Shown in pieces: positions 31,701 to 38,148 of a stretch of 64,000 nucleotides of DNA. The notes under the pieces are model-generated. The model searched no databases and was not told where the DNA came from. It saw only the letters and a program-made list of their open reading frames with translations. The position numbers and the translations under genes were made by a program. Within the stretch, counting starts at the first letter, position 1; each line of letters starts with the position of its first letter. This DNA comes from Diadophis punctatus similis (Eukaryota; Chordata; Lepidosauria; Squamata; Dipsadidae), in NCBI GenBank assembly GCA_023053685.1, contig JALIGW010000003.1, positions 44,772,496 through 44,836,495 on the forward strand. Direction: 5' to 3'.

Positions 31701-33807
31701 AGGTCTCTGCAGCAGTTTTTTTTTTTGTATGTTTTATTTGTCAAGCATATATGATTATAAACAGTTTATACAGTAAAACATGATTGAATATATATGTAAT
31801 ATTATAAGCATGAATAAGAGTAAAAGAGGTATGAATATATGGGTACATTAGGACAGGAACGGTAGGCACAATCGTGCCTACAATAGCAAACAGTTATTAA
31901 ACTGTTGTTTAATCAAAATGCAGTTAAAACACTATACAAGCCATCAAGAATATAACTAGCTCTTGCCTCACAATCAGGAGGTTGTGAGTTTGATCCTAGG
32001 TAGAGGCAGATATAGGGTCTCCTGCTTGAGCAGGGGGTTGGACTAGATGACCTAAAAGGTCCCTTCCAACTCTGTTAATCTGTTAAACTATATCCACCAG
32101 GAACAGGAAGTGCCTCACAGAGGTAAATCCTAGAGAGACAGGAAATGCATCACTGAACAATGGAGATGAATGCTAGAGAGGAATAAAGCTGCATAGAAGG
32201 CTGACAACACCTGTAACAGTAGGCATGCGTGGGGGGGGGAGCACAGGGGGGTGCGGTTCCCCCCCTGCACCCTTTTTTTGTCCCAGGAGGCTTCAGAGAG
32301 GCCTGCTAGGCCCAAAATGGGGCGCGGGAGGGGAGAGTCACGCACACATGTGCAGGGGGGTGGGGCGGGGTGTGCATTGTATTATGGGTGTGGGCACGCG
32401 CATGTGTGCTGTCCTGCGCGCACACGTGCTTTTAGCACACAAGGGCAAAAAGGTTCGCCATCACTGATCTATATCTCATGGCCAACGAATGCTTTTTCCT
32501 CCTGGGCTGAACCTATATTTTTACTCTTAAAACATTTTTTTCCTTCTGCTGCCCTCCCAGGTGTGTAAGGGCAGAACCAGGCTCCATTAGACACACTGAA
32601 ATGGGGACAGGGTGATTGGGACCTTGGGCAGCTGGGGGCTCAGTGCAAAGTAGGCATATTAAACCCAGAAGAAACTTAATGCACCAAGAGTCCAGCTTCA
32701 GAATTGTGTAAATCAGTATTTCTCAAACTTGGCAACTTGAAGATGTCTGGACTTCAAGTTGCCATGGTTAAGAAACACTGATATAAATAGTATACCTTTC
32801 ATAAGCTGTCAGATCAGAGATATGGATGTTCTATATGTCATGCCCTCAGGTATGAATTTTTCCCCCTTAGAAAGTGAGGAAATTTTCCTCTGTTTTACAC
32901 AATGTATCCATCCTGCATGGCATTTTTGCTTACATATTCAAATTAAGGTGGCTTATTTTAATCATTATTTCTAACAGTGAGAGGGTCAGAATAAGAAGAT
33001 CTTTAGATGACAGGGACAGTGACCACCTACGTATAACTAATATGTCCTATTTTTTTCCATTGCTTATTATCACATAGAACATATTTTAAATGCACTAAGT
33101 AATCATACAGTGAAAAGCACTTCATATCACCCCCATTCATAACATTTGAGATTTACTGGCATAGGAGATTTTACTTGTTGTAAATCTTCCTATTAGTCTT
33201 TCACTTTTGTGTTAGGAAGCCTCACAGTTTCCTTAAGAAAGCTTGAGATCCAAAAAAATATAAAGATGGATCAGATAAGTCTTTGAAGAAAAAGTTTGGT
33301 AAAACTTTGACCATGGATGAAAGTGGACAAGGAAGAAAAACCCAATAAACTTTTAAAGGCAGGGTAGGACCAAGAAACATTTATCTGTCTAGATTCAATG
33401 TAATGCTGCACTACTGAGATTCATAAGCAAAAGATGTTTTATGTTTCTGATAGACCTGTTAGACTTTGCAAGGCGCCAGAGCAGTAAGGATCAGCAAGGA
33501 ATGCAACAGGAAGTCAGAAGTAGGTTTCTGTTGTAACATATTTGTTGCCAACATCATTTTGGTACAATCCATCCCTGCATATCTTGCTGGTCCTGGGATA
33601 ACAGAGCTTGGTCTACCAAATAAACCTTTGAGCTAAAATTGGACACTGCTCTGGGTTGAAAAGATATCTATCTTTTTTTCAACTTAAAGTGCTGAAAACA
33701 TTTTCAGGTTTGAATCATTTTCATCGTCAGTTTTGGTTTCATTACCTCAGTCCCAATTACGATATATAACTATCTGTCTGTATGGTTTCTTCCCCCAGGT
33801 TTCTTGA
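4628..33807 (+). CDS. TAFA5L: TAFA5-like secreted chemokine-like protein, four-exon gene (join 4628-4724, 16798-16950, 19911-20038, 33799-33807)
   Basis: The spliced frame encodes 128 residues, close to the 132 of human TAFA5. A hydrophobic segment (about residues 12-26) is followed by the mature domain with eight cysteines at residues 41, 64, 66, 81, 93, 98, 104 and 115, the TAFA5 pattern. Family signatures are ARQTARCACR (58-67), AGTT (72-75), PACVD (79-83), LLINRSGW (106-113, with N-glycosylation site N109-R-S) and the Val-Ser end. TAFA proteins are secreted, mainly neural, chemokine-like ligands; TAFA5 has been reported to act through S1PR2 and LRRC4-family proteins. Against human TAFA5 recalled from memory I count about 24 differences in 90 mature positions, too many for a strongly conserved orthologue, so a paralogue is more likely. 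All introns are GT-AG, with phases 1, 1 and 0. No frameshift or internal stop is present, so the gene looks intact. Confidence 0.88.
5284..5439. mobile_element. Short hAT-type element of the AACCGG family
   Basis: Ends are CAGTAGTGGGTTC and GCAACCCACCGCTG; the flanks are ATTAAGAC and ATTAATAC (7 of 8). It is close to the copy at 48898-49030. Confidence 0.8.
5573..5708. mobile_element. 136-bp near-perfect palindromic hAT-type MITE
   Basis: CAGTGTTTCCCAACCTTGGC... is mirrored around GCCAGCATTCGCTGGC. Transcribed through intron 1 it would fold into a long hairpin. The flanks TTTGTTTG and TTTTTGTG agree at 6 of 8. Almost identical to 63017-63152. Confidence 0.88.
6476..6727 (-). repeat. tRNA-derived SINE, full length, minus strand
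   Basis: The minus strand reads GAGCCGAGGTGGCGCAGCGGTTAGAG, then a GGTTCAAAT-type B-box region, then GGCTCAAGGTTGACTCAGCC and CCCAGATTGTTGGGGGCAAT, the same body as the SINEs at 31299 and 53207. An ATTT-type tail lies at the left end. Confidence 0.8.
7430..7545. repeat. Degraded copy of the palindromic hAT-type MITE
   Basis: ACTACACTTCCCAGAATTCTTAGCCAGC pairs imperfectly with ACTGGAATTCTTATCCCTTGAAGTCTC; an old member of the 5573 family. Confidence 0.5.
7546..10118. other. Intron 1 interval, mostly unique AT-rich sequence
   Basis: No repeat family or coding exon stands out. There are homopolymer runs at 9195-9210 and 9554-9574. It could hold conserved noncoding elements, which cannot be judged from one sequence. 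Confidence 0.4.
10119..10461 (+). mobile_element. Solo LTR, family related to 51449-51768
   Basis: Starts TGTCA and ends TTGACA. It shares the TTTTGTACCGAAATAAATATTTT block (with AATAAA) with 51449-51768. Flanks ATAAT and ACAAT agree at 4 of 5. No internal retroelement genes are adjacent. The boundaries follow the better copy at 51449. Confidence 0.55.
10505..10735 (-). repeat. tRNA-derived SINE, minus strand
   Basis: The minus strand reads AGAGCCAGTTTGGTGTAGTGGTTAAGACACTGGGCTAGAGAT, a tRNA-like A-box region, followed by the CTGGGTGACTTTGGGCCAGTCAC segment typical of squamate SINEs. Confidence 0.75.
11154..11594. mobile_element. hAT-type element of the GGCGAACC family, TSD CCTTAATG
   Basis: Begins CCGTGATGACGAACCTATGGCAC and ends GGTTCGCCATCACTG. 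The perfect 8-bp duplication CCTTAATG is at 11146-11153 and 11595-11602. 441 bp, GC-rich interior. Confidence 0.9.
12960..13140 (+). repeat. CR1-like LINE 3' fragment
   Basis: Contains GGGGGTTGGACTAGAAGACCTCCAAGGTCCCTTCCAACTCTG followed by TTATTCTATTCCATTCC, the CR1 3' end and its short tail. Confidence 0.75.
13348..13482. mobile_element. Palindromic hAT-type MITE, TSD GGCTAAAG
   Basis: CAGGAGTCCCCAAACTTGGC... mirrored to ...TTGCCAAGTTTGAAGACCTCTG. The perfect 8-bp duplication GGCTAAAG is at 13340-13347 and 13483-13490. Confidence 0.92.
14016..14549 (+). mobile_element. Solo LTR of a retrovirus-like element, TSD CTAC
   Basis: Starts TGTAGGAAGTTA and ends CTTCCAACA. The 4-bp duplication CTAC flanks it. 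Inside are a CCAAT box (ACCACCAATCAGAG near 14327), a TATA-like GCATAAAACC near 14390 and a CACCATTGAACC region where the sister LTR has ATTAAA. It is homologous to 49090-49649. No viral genes remain, so this is a recombined single LTR. It lies in the same orientation as the host gene. Confidence 0.85.
14827..15045 (-). mobile_element. LINE family A 3' tail fragment, minus strand
   Basis: TTTATTGGCCAAGTGTGATTGGACACACAAGGAATTTG matches 1079 onward. The segment GTGTGATTGGACACACAA is duplicated in tandem here. It provides the empty site for the insertion at 1187. Confidence 0.8.
15284..15675. mobile_element. Non-autonomous hAT element, TSD ATCTAGTC
   Basis: TIRs CAGGGGTCTGCAACCTGCGGCTC and AGGTTGCCGACCCCTG. 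The perfect 8-bp duplication ATCTAGTC is at 15276-15283 and 15676-15683. The interior includes GGAGCCACATATGGCTCTTTC near the left and GTGGCTCCCGGTG near the right. No transposase frame survives. Confidence 0.92.
15684..16797. other. End of intron 1, unique sequence
   Basis: AT-rich sequence leading to the exon 2 acceptor. No repeat or coding feature recognised. Confidence 0.4.
16798..16950 (+). CDS. TAFA5L: TAFA5-like coding exon 2 (N-terminal half of mature domain)
   Basis: The exon starts after a pyrimidine-rich acceptor ending CCAACAG and ends at GTAGATG|GTAAGA. It is 153 bp: two bases finishing the junction glycine, 50 codons, and the first base of the next alanine. It encodes KELEVGTCEI, an acidic-basic linker, then ARQTARCACRRGQVAGTT and KPACVD. 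This carries cysteines 1-4 of the TAFA5 pattern. The match to TAFA5 is clear by eye: substitutions are mostly conservative (Lys/Arg, Ile/Val) and the cysteine spacing is preserved. TAFA1-4 have a double cysteine near the start of the domain (their CCN region) that is absent here, which places this protein with TAFA5. Confidence 0.93.
16951..19910 (+). other. Intron 2 of the TAFA5-like gene
   Basis: GT-AG intron of 3.0 kb. Besides the hAT-type element at 18107-18404 it looks largely unique. 18770-18850 (GCCACATGTGGCTCTTGAC) resembles a decayed piece of the hAT family at 15284. Confidence 0.75.
18107..18404. mobile_element. hAT-type element of the AACCGG family in intron 2
   Basis: CAGTGGTGGGTTCCTACTGG at the left and GGTAAGAGGAACCCGCCCCTG at the right. 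Flanks GTGTGAAT and GTGCAAAT agree at 6 of 8. GCGCATGC-rich core. Confidence 0.8.
19911..20038 (+). CDS. TAFA5L: TAFA5-like coding exon 3 (C-terminal half of mature domain)
   Basis: The acceptor is GTCCGGCAG after a long T/C tract, and the donor is ACG|GTAAGT. The 128 bp give two bases completing alanine 84 and 42 codons, from QIIVNKQWC to GRIKTVT. The exon holds cysteines 5-8, the LLINRSGW block with the glycosylation sequon, and the RIKT C-terminal motif. It ends on a complete codon (phase 0). Reading through the donor would give Val-Ser-Asn-Leu-Pro-stop, so a transcript retaining intron 3 would make a nearly normal protein (see findings). Confidence 0.93.
20355..20454. mobile_element. Palindromic hAT-type MITE, internally shortened
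   Basis: CAGGTGTCTCAAACCTTGGC... to ...GCCAAGGTTGGAGACCCCTG. Flanks GTCTAAAT and GTTTAAAT (7 of 8). The centre is reduced to CCCAGAGTTCTTGAAG. Confidence 0.85.
20471..20690 (+). repeat. Squamate tRNA-derived SINE (Sauria-type), plus strand
   Basis: The series GGTACCAGGCTAGAAACCAGGAGA, TTCTAGTCCC (B box), GGGTGACTTTGGACCAGTCA and CACCTTGAGTTACTTATCAATTAAAAAGGTGGGATTAAAAAC follows the known Sauria SINE layout. The tail is AATAAATAAATAAAT. Confidence 0.75.
21183..21488. mobile_element. hAT-type element, left end lost
   Basis: GC-rich GGGCAAGCGGGC-type repeats, then GGTTCGTGCGAACCGGTCCAAACC and the terminus GAATACCACCTCTG, as in 62164-62392. No clear left inverted repeat. Confidence 0.5.
21553..21845. 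repeat. Diverged copy of the AGTCCTCGACTTA hAT-type family
   Basis: AGTAGTCCTCAGTTAAGAAGGGC at the left and GTGGTCATTAAGCAAGGACCACCTG at the right match the ends of 29831-30219. The interior CACTAAATGAGGGTGTCACATGGTCGCC also corresponds. Confidence 0.65.
21946..22072. repeat. CT-rich microsatellite (CCCTCT/CTCC units)
   Basis: Pure pyrimidine tract of about 125 bp on the plus strand of intron 3. Open frames across it are artefacts. Confidence 0.9.
22080..23147. other. Intron 3 interval without recognised feature
   Basis: Mixed unique sequence, with a purine-rich stretch at 22990-23125 (GGGAGGRR, GGAAGGAAGG). Nothing coding is supported. Confidence 0.4.
23148..23536. mobile_element. hAT-type element of the AACCGG family, TSD GTCCAATA
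   Basis: CAGGAGTGGGTTTCACTTACC at the left, GAACCGGGAGGAACCCACCCCTG at the right, perfect 8-bp duplication GTCCAATA. 389 bp, sister of 30569-30955 and of the reverse-oriented 59235-59588. Confidence 0.92.
23838..24050 (+). repeat. 5S rRNA-derived SINE, degraded
   Basis: AGAAGTGAAGCAGGGTCAAGCTTGGTTAGCAAGTGGACAGGGTACTCCCAAGAAATAC tracks the 3' half of 5S rRNA (AAGCAGGGTCGGGCCTGGTTAGTACTTGGATGGGAGACC). The following AAGGGATTGCCTTCTCTGTCGCTACCAAGAAA body fits a 5S-type SINE. It is not an intact 5S gene. Confidence 0.6.
24243..24345. mobile_element. One end of the CCGTATTTTT transposon family
   Basis: TA then CCGTATTTTTCAGACTATAAAACGCACTGGAGTATAAGACGCACCTTAGTTTTTGGGG matches the ends at 25721, 43248 and 53930. 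The opposite end is not found nearby. Confidence 0.6.
24794..25492. mobile_element. hAT-type element of the GGCGAACC family, TSD GTATAGGG, itself carrying an insert
   Basis: CTGTGATGGTGAACCTATGG to GGTTCGCCATCACTG. The perfect 8-bp duplication GTATAGGG flanks it. The segment 25222-25400 is foreign to the family. Confidence 0.9.
25222..25400 (-). mobile_element. L2-like LINE 3' tail inserted into the hAT-type element
   Basis: ATTTATTTATTATTTATTT then ATGCCGCCCTACTCCCTGAGGACTCAGGGCAGCGTACAAC is the reverse complement of the GCCGCCCAGAGTC/GGGCGGCATACAAAT/AATAAATA end seen at 41290-41353. Confidence 0.7.
25867..25994. mobile_element. Palindromic MITE inside the CCGTATTTTT element
   Basis: AAACTTGACAGCTTTAAGACTTGTGGACTTCAACTCCCAGAATTCC is mirrored to GGGAGTTGAAGTCCACAAGTCTTAAACTTGCC. 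Confidence 0.75.
26013..26090. repeat. Half copy of the palindromic MITE
   Basis: CAGGGGTCTTCAAACTTGACAGC... ends in the centre of the palindrome; the right arm is missing. Its CCTCCTCCAGTCATGCTAG centre equals that of the neighbouring copy, so a local duplication is likely. Confidence 0.7.
26505..27991. other. Intron 3 interval; old retroelement debris at 27450-27660
   Basis: Mostly unique. 27494-27570 has an inverted pair (GTTGTTTCATTACCCAAACTAG and CTAGTTTGGGTAAATGAAACAAC), followed by AAAACGTCTCAAGATTTTTTGCAATACCAACACATC, words common in vertebrate retroelement remnants of the same kind as 35850-35965. The clade is not determined. Confidence 0.45.
28000..28423. mobile_element. hAT-type element of the GGCGAACC family, TSD GACTAGGA
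   Basis: CAGTGATGGCGAACCTATGGCAC to GGTTCGCCATCAGTG, with the perfect duplication GACTAGGA. 424 bp. Confidence 0.92.
28432..29830. other. Intron 3 interval, unique sequence
   Basis: Contains a short (CT)n at 29149-29169. Some open frames of 80-150 codons exist, but none shows conserved domain features or usable splice signals. Confidence 0.4.
29831..30219. mobile_element. hAT-type element, CAGCTGGTCCTCGACTTA family
   Basis: CAGCTGGTCCTCGACTTATGACC at the left pairs with TTGTAAGCCGAGGACTACCTG at the right. The 8-bp flanks no longer match, so it is old. The body has repeated GTTAAGTGAATC-type words. Confidence 0.75.
30257..30530. mobile_element. 274-bp near-perfect palindrome, hAT-type, TSD GATAGAAC
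   Basis: The left arm (GAAATGCTCCCGGTTCACTCTTGCCTG...) is mirrored almost base for base by the right arm (...CAGGCAAGAGTGAACCGGGAGCATTTC), centred near 30393-30397. Perfect 8-bp duplication GATAGAAC at 30249-30256 and 30531-30538. A transcript would form a hairpin of about 130 bp. Confidence 0.93.
30569..30955. mobile_element. hAT-type element of the AACCGG family, TSD CTCCCAGC
   Basis: CAGGGGTGGGTTTCACTTACC to GGAGGAACCCACCCCTG, perfect duplication CTCCCAGC. It lies only 38 bp from the 274-bp palindrome. Confidence 0.92.
31299..31539 (+). repeat. tRNA-derived SINE, full length
   Basis: GAGCCACGGTGGCGTAGTGGTTAGAGTGCAG (A-box region), GGCAGTTCGAATTTC (B box), GGCTCAAGGTTGACTCAGCC, CCCAGATTGTTGGGGGCAA, ending AAGTGCTATTGCTATT. 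Confidence 0.85.
31725..31900 (-). mobile_element. LINE family B 3' end, minus strand
   Basis: TTTTATTTGTCAAGCATATATG ... GGGTACATTAGGACAGGAACGGTAGGCACAATCGTGCC is the reverse complement of the end at 39060-39190 and matches 59925-60035. Confidence 0.7.
31985..32095 (+). repeat. CR1-like 3' end fragment
   Basis: TCTCCTGCTTGAGCAGGGGGTTGGACTAGATGACCTAAAAGGTCCCTTCCAACTCTGTTAATC. Confidence 0.75.
32714..32780. mobile_element. Short palindromic hAT-type MITE
   Basis: CAGTATTTCTCAAACTTGGCAACTTGAAG... to ...TTAAGAAACACTG. Flanks GTGTAAAT and ATATAAAT agree at 6 of 8. Confidence 0.75.
32789..33798. other. End of intron 3, unique sequence
   Basis: No repeat or exon recognised up to the acceptor of the last exon. 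Confidence 0.4.
33799..33807 (+). CDS. TAFA5L: TAFA5-like terminal coding exon: two codons (Val-Ser) and stop
   Basis: A strong acceptor (TATGGTTTCTTCCCCCAG) is followed directly by GTT TCT TGA in the phase left by exon 3. The protein then ends ...KTVTVS, matching the ...TTTVS end that I recall for TAFA5. Only nine coding bases are present; the rest of this exon is 3' UTR. The call rests on acceptor quality, phase and the expected last residues together, since two codons alone prove nothing. It lies 13.8 kb after exon 3. Confidence 0.75.
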   Translation, partial: VS

Positions 33808-35340
33808 CATCAACAGAGCACTGTAAGAGCACCTTCTTCACTTCCTGTGTGCTGACGGGCAAAGTTCAGAGGTCACCTCATCATGAAAAATGGGACAATC
33901 TACTTTCTCAGTGTGGGTTCATTCCTACAAATCAGGGCCCATCTCATCTGTATTTCCTCTTGTGCCGGCACATTGGATGCAGAGGCTACTGAAACAAGCA
34001 TTTTTGTGTTGTATGTACGAAATCAACTTTTCTTCCCTCTCCCCAAAGCAAATATATCTATTTATACTTTATGTTGTGTATTTTTGACTTGAAATGCACT
34101 TTTCGGTAGCCTTAATTTCCTCCCATGTCCACAGAAGATTTGCATCTTGGTACCCAGGAATCAACAGGCCTTTCAGATCTGGGGGAATGATGGCCTCTTT
34201 GAGACATATGGGTGTAACAGACTGAGATACTTGCTAAATATCTGGGATGCTATGCTGTATTTAAAAAAAAACATTCTCTTAGATCTCTTCCTTTCTGTTG
34301 TTTCTCCTCCTCTGATCCCAAGAAGACGAGATGGTGCTAAACGATTTACAATTGGATCTTCACTACTGTGGGTATAGAGGGAAGTATTCATTAAAAGGAC
34401 TGGCCATATTCTGTATAAGGCACTCTTCACAAAGGAGTAAAATGAAATAACCAGGTTAAAAAAAAACCTGGACAAAAATGTGTCAAATCGCAATCTCCCC
34501 CATTTGTGTCTTAGCATCTTAATTAAGTCCCCTTTCTCATGGTATCTGCCCCATCACCAATTGAGAATAATTCTTACTCATCAGTAATGGGCAAATTCAA
34601 AACAAGCATAATTTATTTAATTATAATTCATTATGTATCACCATGGGTTCATTTTGGTCTGGAGTAGTATTCTGGGAGTTGAGCTTTTATATCCAACTTT
34701 CTGACTGTTACGTCCTGAGATCAAATTGGTAGTCCGTCAGATGGATGAGCCACTTGTTTTTGTAAGTCATAGACTGAAAAAAGGCACCTAAAGTAAATTT
34801 CTTCTTGATTATGGTACTTCGTGGAACATTGATCCCTTAAAGACATATTACTGTATATAGGGATCAAAATCAAAATTGTACACAAGTAGCAATTTCTCTC
34901 ACTATAAATTTAGTATCATTATGAACAAGAACTATAGATTAATGGCTGTCATAATCTACCATTATCAGCCTGGATATTGGTAAAGCCCAGTTGTGATTGA
35001 CAGTTCAGAGAAAAATACACAGATCCAAGTAGAACTTTTTCCTTCAGGATCAGCTCCATCCCTCAATCACTGGGTCCTAAAAACACTTAAAAGGCTCTGG
35101 AGACTAATAGATCATAGTGATCAATGACTTGAAAATTAATTCTATAAAAACAACTCTGCATTGCTTGTGCACGTCCATCTGTAAATATGAAAAGTCTTGG
35201 ATTCATTCTCATGCCAATCTTATTTTTCATTACAGTGTAAATTGAATCTTTTGTTTCAAGAAATTTTTCCTGTGTAATAAATTTCCACAATTTGTGATGT
35301 CAAAAAAAGTAAGGAAATAAAATTCTAACTTTATTAATCA
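33808..35340 (+). other. Probable 3' UTR of the TAFA5-like gene
   Basis: Mostly unique sequence after the TGA, without recognisable mobile elements. The first canonical AATAAA hexamers I find downstream of the stop are at 35276-35281 and 35316-35321, so a 3' UTR of about 1.5 kb is plausible. The end point is inference. Confidence 0.35.
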
Positions 35341-36180
35341 AATGGTCTCTAACCTCCATGTTTTCATAGTTGCACAGCTTCTTTTGCAATGAGTGGCAAT
35401 AACTACTATGCAACGATGCTGAGTGGCAATAACTACTATACTCGGAGATCTATTTAGTAGGAGGTTTAAGGAGGTGCAAACATTCTGCAGATCTTCAAAA
35501 ATTATCAAAGCAAAATATGCAATTCCTGGAGGAGGAATCCCATATGTATGGAAATATGCAAAGATTGGTTCTGAGACACGAACATAAAAATAAAATGGAA
35601 CACAACAAGATTCCAGGCTTATATTTCAAGAAATTGCCTAAAAGGTTTTGGATATAATACACTAGCAGCAAAACACAATTGTTTAGGATAATTCAGTGGG
35701 CATCTTTGTGACAACTCTGCATACCTTTGAAAAAGTGGATGCTCCAATGTGGTATTCATGGATTCCTGATCACCAGTATGAGGAACGGGTTCAAATCTGT
35801 TCTGCTTCTAGACAGGCAGCCTTCTCCAGGATGGGTCTGTGCTGAGATGAACGCAGTCTGAGGGTCCTCCCCCCCCCAAAAAAAGCAACTGGACTGTTTT
35901 CCTTTTCCTTGAGGAAAAAGAACAAAACATTTCATTTCTCATCCAAGAAACTTCATCAGTTGTTATTGGGGGAGGGAATGGAAGGATAGATACTGGCAGT
36001 TGAGACTAGATGTTGGGGGATGGAAGGATAGGTTCTGATCAGATGGGTGGGGGAAGACGGAAGGATTGTATTTCTTTGCAAGTCATCTGATCGTTAGCAC
36101 ACGCTTGCCTTCAGGGTCACCTGTGTCAAAGTGCAAATGGAAGTGAAATCTTGGAACTATTGCAAGGGCTGCGTTATAGA
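35341..36180. other. Downstream of the gene; retroelement debris at 35850-35965
   Basis: A 30-bp tandem duplication (GAGTGGCAATAACTACTA at 35391 and 35421) is visible. 35880-35965 on the minus strand contains CTTGGATGAGAAATGAAATGTTTT and CAGTCCAGTTGCTTTTT, a widespread vertebrate retroelement signature. Confidence 0.45.
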
Positions 36181-36184
36181 CTGG

Positions 36185-36355
36185 ATATACAGTAGGTGGT
36201 GTCTTATCCCACCCCCTCTATTGAGGGAGGGGGTTAGGGTGCCTACCATCCCTATCCTAATATTCCCTTTTATTTGTATCCATTTCATGTATTCATAATC
36301 ATGTTTATACTTATATCTGTTATCTAATACATGCTTGACAAATTAAATAAAAAAA
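36185..36355 (+). mobile_element. LINE family B 3' end fragment, plus strand
   Basis: TATTTGTATCCATTTCATGTATTCATAATCATGTTTATACTTATATCTGTTATC ... CTTGACAAATTAAATAAAAAAA parallels 39110-39200. Confidence 0.75.
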
Positions 36356-36830
36356 CCATAATTGACTTCTTTTAACCCTCTCTATCTGAAATGTGTTTGG
36401 GAATGATATAAGTGGCCCAATACTTGGATGGTATCAAATTGGCAAAAACTCTTCTAATTCCTATCTTGATAGTAAAATGGAAAAAAATCCCACCCCATCC
36501 CACCCCCAACAGCATACTAAAATAAAAAAGAGAAACGATTCCTGATCTCAAACAAGAAGAATGAGGCCAGTCAAGTTACCTTATTAAAAATACACCTTTG
36601 ATTTATTACAAGTGCTTCCAACCTACTGCCTCCATATGGATCTCACTGCAATTCACATCAGTCAATGAAGATTATGTCTTTTAATGTATTTCTAGACTAG
36701 CCTAAGGTGTCCTACGTAAGTGGATGCAGAGGCAAAGCAAGATAATGACAAGTTTGGGAACCTTTATTGCTCTGTTGTAAATATTTTGACATGGTATGTG
36801 TTTATACAGAGAGCCATTAAGGCCTGGGAA
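36356..36830. other. Intergenic stretch without recognised feature
   Basis: AT-rich, no coding or repeat signal I can name. Confidence 0.4.
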
Positions 36831-36985
36831 GTGCCACCTGTGGCACGCGTGCCATAGGTTCGCCATCACTGCTCTATAGCGTCATTTTGATGGTAGGAGT
36901 TGAAATAATTTATATCCAGAATGTGAGGGGTCTGTAAATATTTTCACGGCCCTCTTTTTGTAACTCATACATCATACAGGTTACT
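36831..36985 (-). repeat. Terminus of a GGCGAACC-family element joined to a LINE A fragment
   Basis: 36831-36871 is the 41-bp end GTGCCACCTGTGGCACGCGTGCCATAGGTTCGCCATCACTG. From 36872 CTCTATAGCGTCATTTTGATGGTAGGAGTTGAAA matches LINE A at 1888 onward. Confidence 0.7.
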
Positions 36986-38148
36986 CTTTTTGTAACTCAT
37001 ACGAATTACAGTACGTAACTCGTATGTAACTCGTGCAGTATGTAACTCGAGCAGTTATGGGCATAGCTTCAGTCAGAGCATTTTCTTCTCAAGGAGAAAA
37101 GCTGACTACTTCTGCTCCGTCCTCCATAGCTGTTGGCTTGTTCTTGGGTGAGGCACCCTGCCAGAATCTGACCCCTCTGAGTCATCCCCCACCTGCTCAG
37201 TCTCATTGCTTCTTGAGCTGCCTCAGGTGTCTGTGCGCCTGCCAGCACCTCAGGCTCACAGTCCGTCTGGCCTGTCTCTCAGCCTCTGACTCAGAAGAGA
37301 CCGCCATAAAAGGGCAACACCGTCCAAGGCAGTTCCCATAAAAGGCATAAAACATTGATAAGCCCAAACACTGCAAAGTTAAAACGCTTCTCCCAAATGC
37401 TAAAATCTCATTTACAAACGAAACCCAAGACAGACCGTTTCAGATGCATTCAAGGGAAAGCTTGAAAAGAGGAGCTGAACATTTTGTGCTCTCTTAAAAA
37501 GTTGGCAGTTACAGCTTAAGAATGGACTCACAATGGAGAAAATGTTCTCTTTGATAAATATAATCGTATTCAAGTGAGGACAAGAGAAATGGGGCTCCCA
37601 TTCCCAAAGGGAGCTGCTATTTGAGTCCTCACTGCCGGTCTTTGGGAAAATACTAAGAACAGAGCTATTTCAGAGGATATTCTTGTAATTTAAGCATGGT
37701 GCCTTCGTTTTACCCCTTCTCTGTTTTTCAATTGTTTGTGTATGTTTCCATCAGGACCTAAAACACAGTTATTATTTATTGTTTTTAACTATACTGTGGA
37801 TAATTTAATGTCGTTTATTTAATTTTTTATTCTTCCCAACTACCAGCAGCCCCGGGTGTTTATAGTTACTATATCAGTCAATGACAACTGTTGATTGGAA
37901 CAGGATATAAGTTAAATAAATGAATATATGGCATCTAACCAGAGCAGACAAAATCTAGACAATTTATCATTTTGACCAGCATTCATTCCTATGTGCAACT
38001 GGTGAAATACTGACAGATTCTGGTATTTATCCAGACTGAGAACATACTAATTTTTGAAAATAGAAGAGTCATTGCCAGATAACTCTTTGTATGGTTCTGT
38101 GATATGAAGAAAGGCATTGAACCCAACAGTGTTTTTTCACCTTTAGTC
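36986..38148. other. Intergenic stretch without recognised gene
   Basis: GTAACTCRTAC words repeat irregularly at 36960-37050. A 100-codon open frame at 37033 has no recognisable domain. Confidence 0.4.

Larger units (their letters stand above)
31580..32466. mobile_element. GGCGAACC-family hAT-type element expanded by internal insertions
   Basis: The left end CCGTGATGGCGAACCTATGGCAC (31580) and right end GGTTCGCCATCACTG (32466) flank inserts at about 31720-32215: a minus-strand LINE B 3' end and a CR1 3' piece. The flanking 8-mers do not match. Confidence 0.7.
20039..33798 (+). other. Intron 3 of the TAFA5-like gene
   Basis: GT-AG intron of 13.8 kb separating exon 3 from the two-codon last exon. 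Densely filled with the mobile elements listed separately. Confidence 0.75.
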
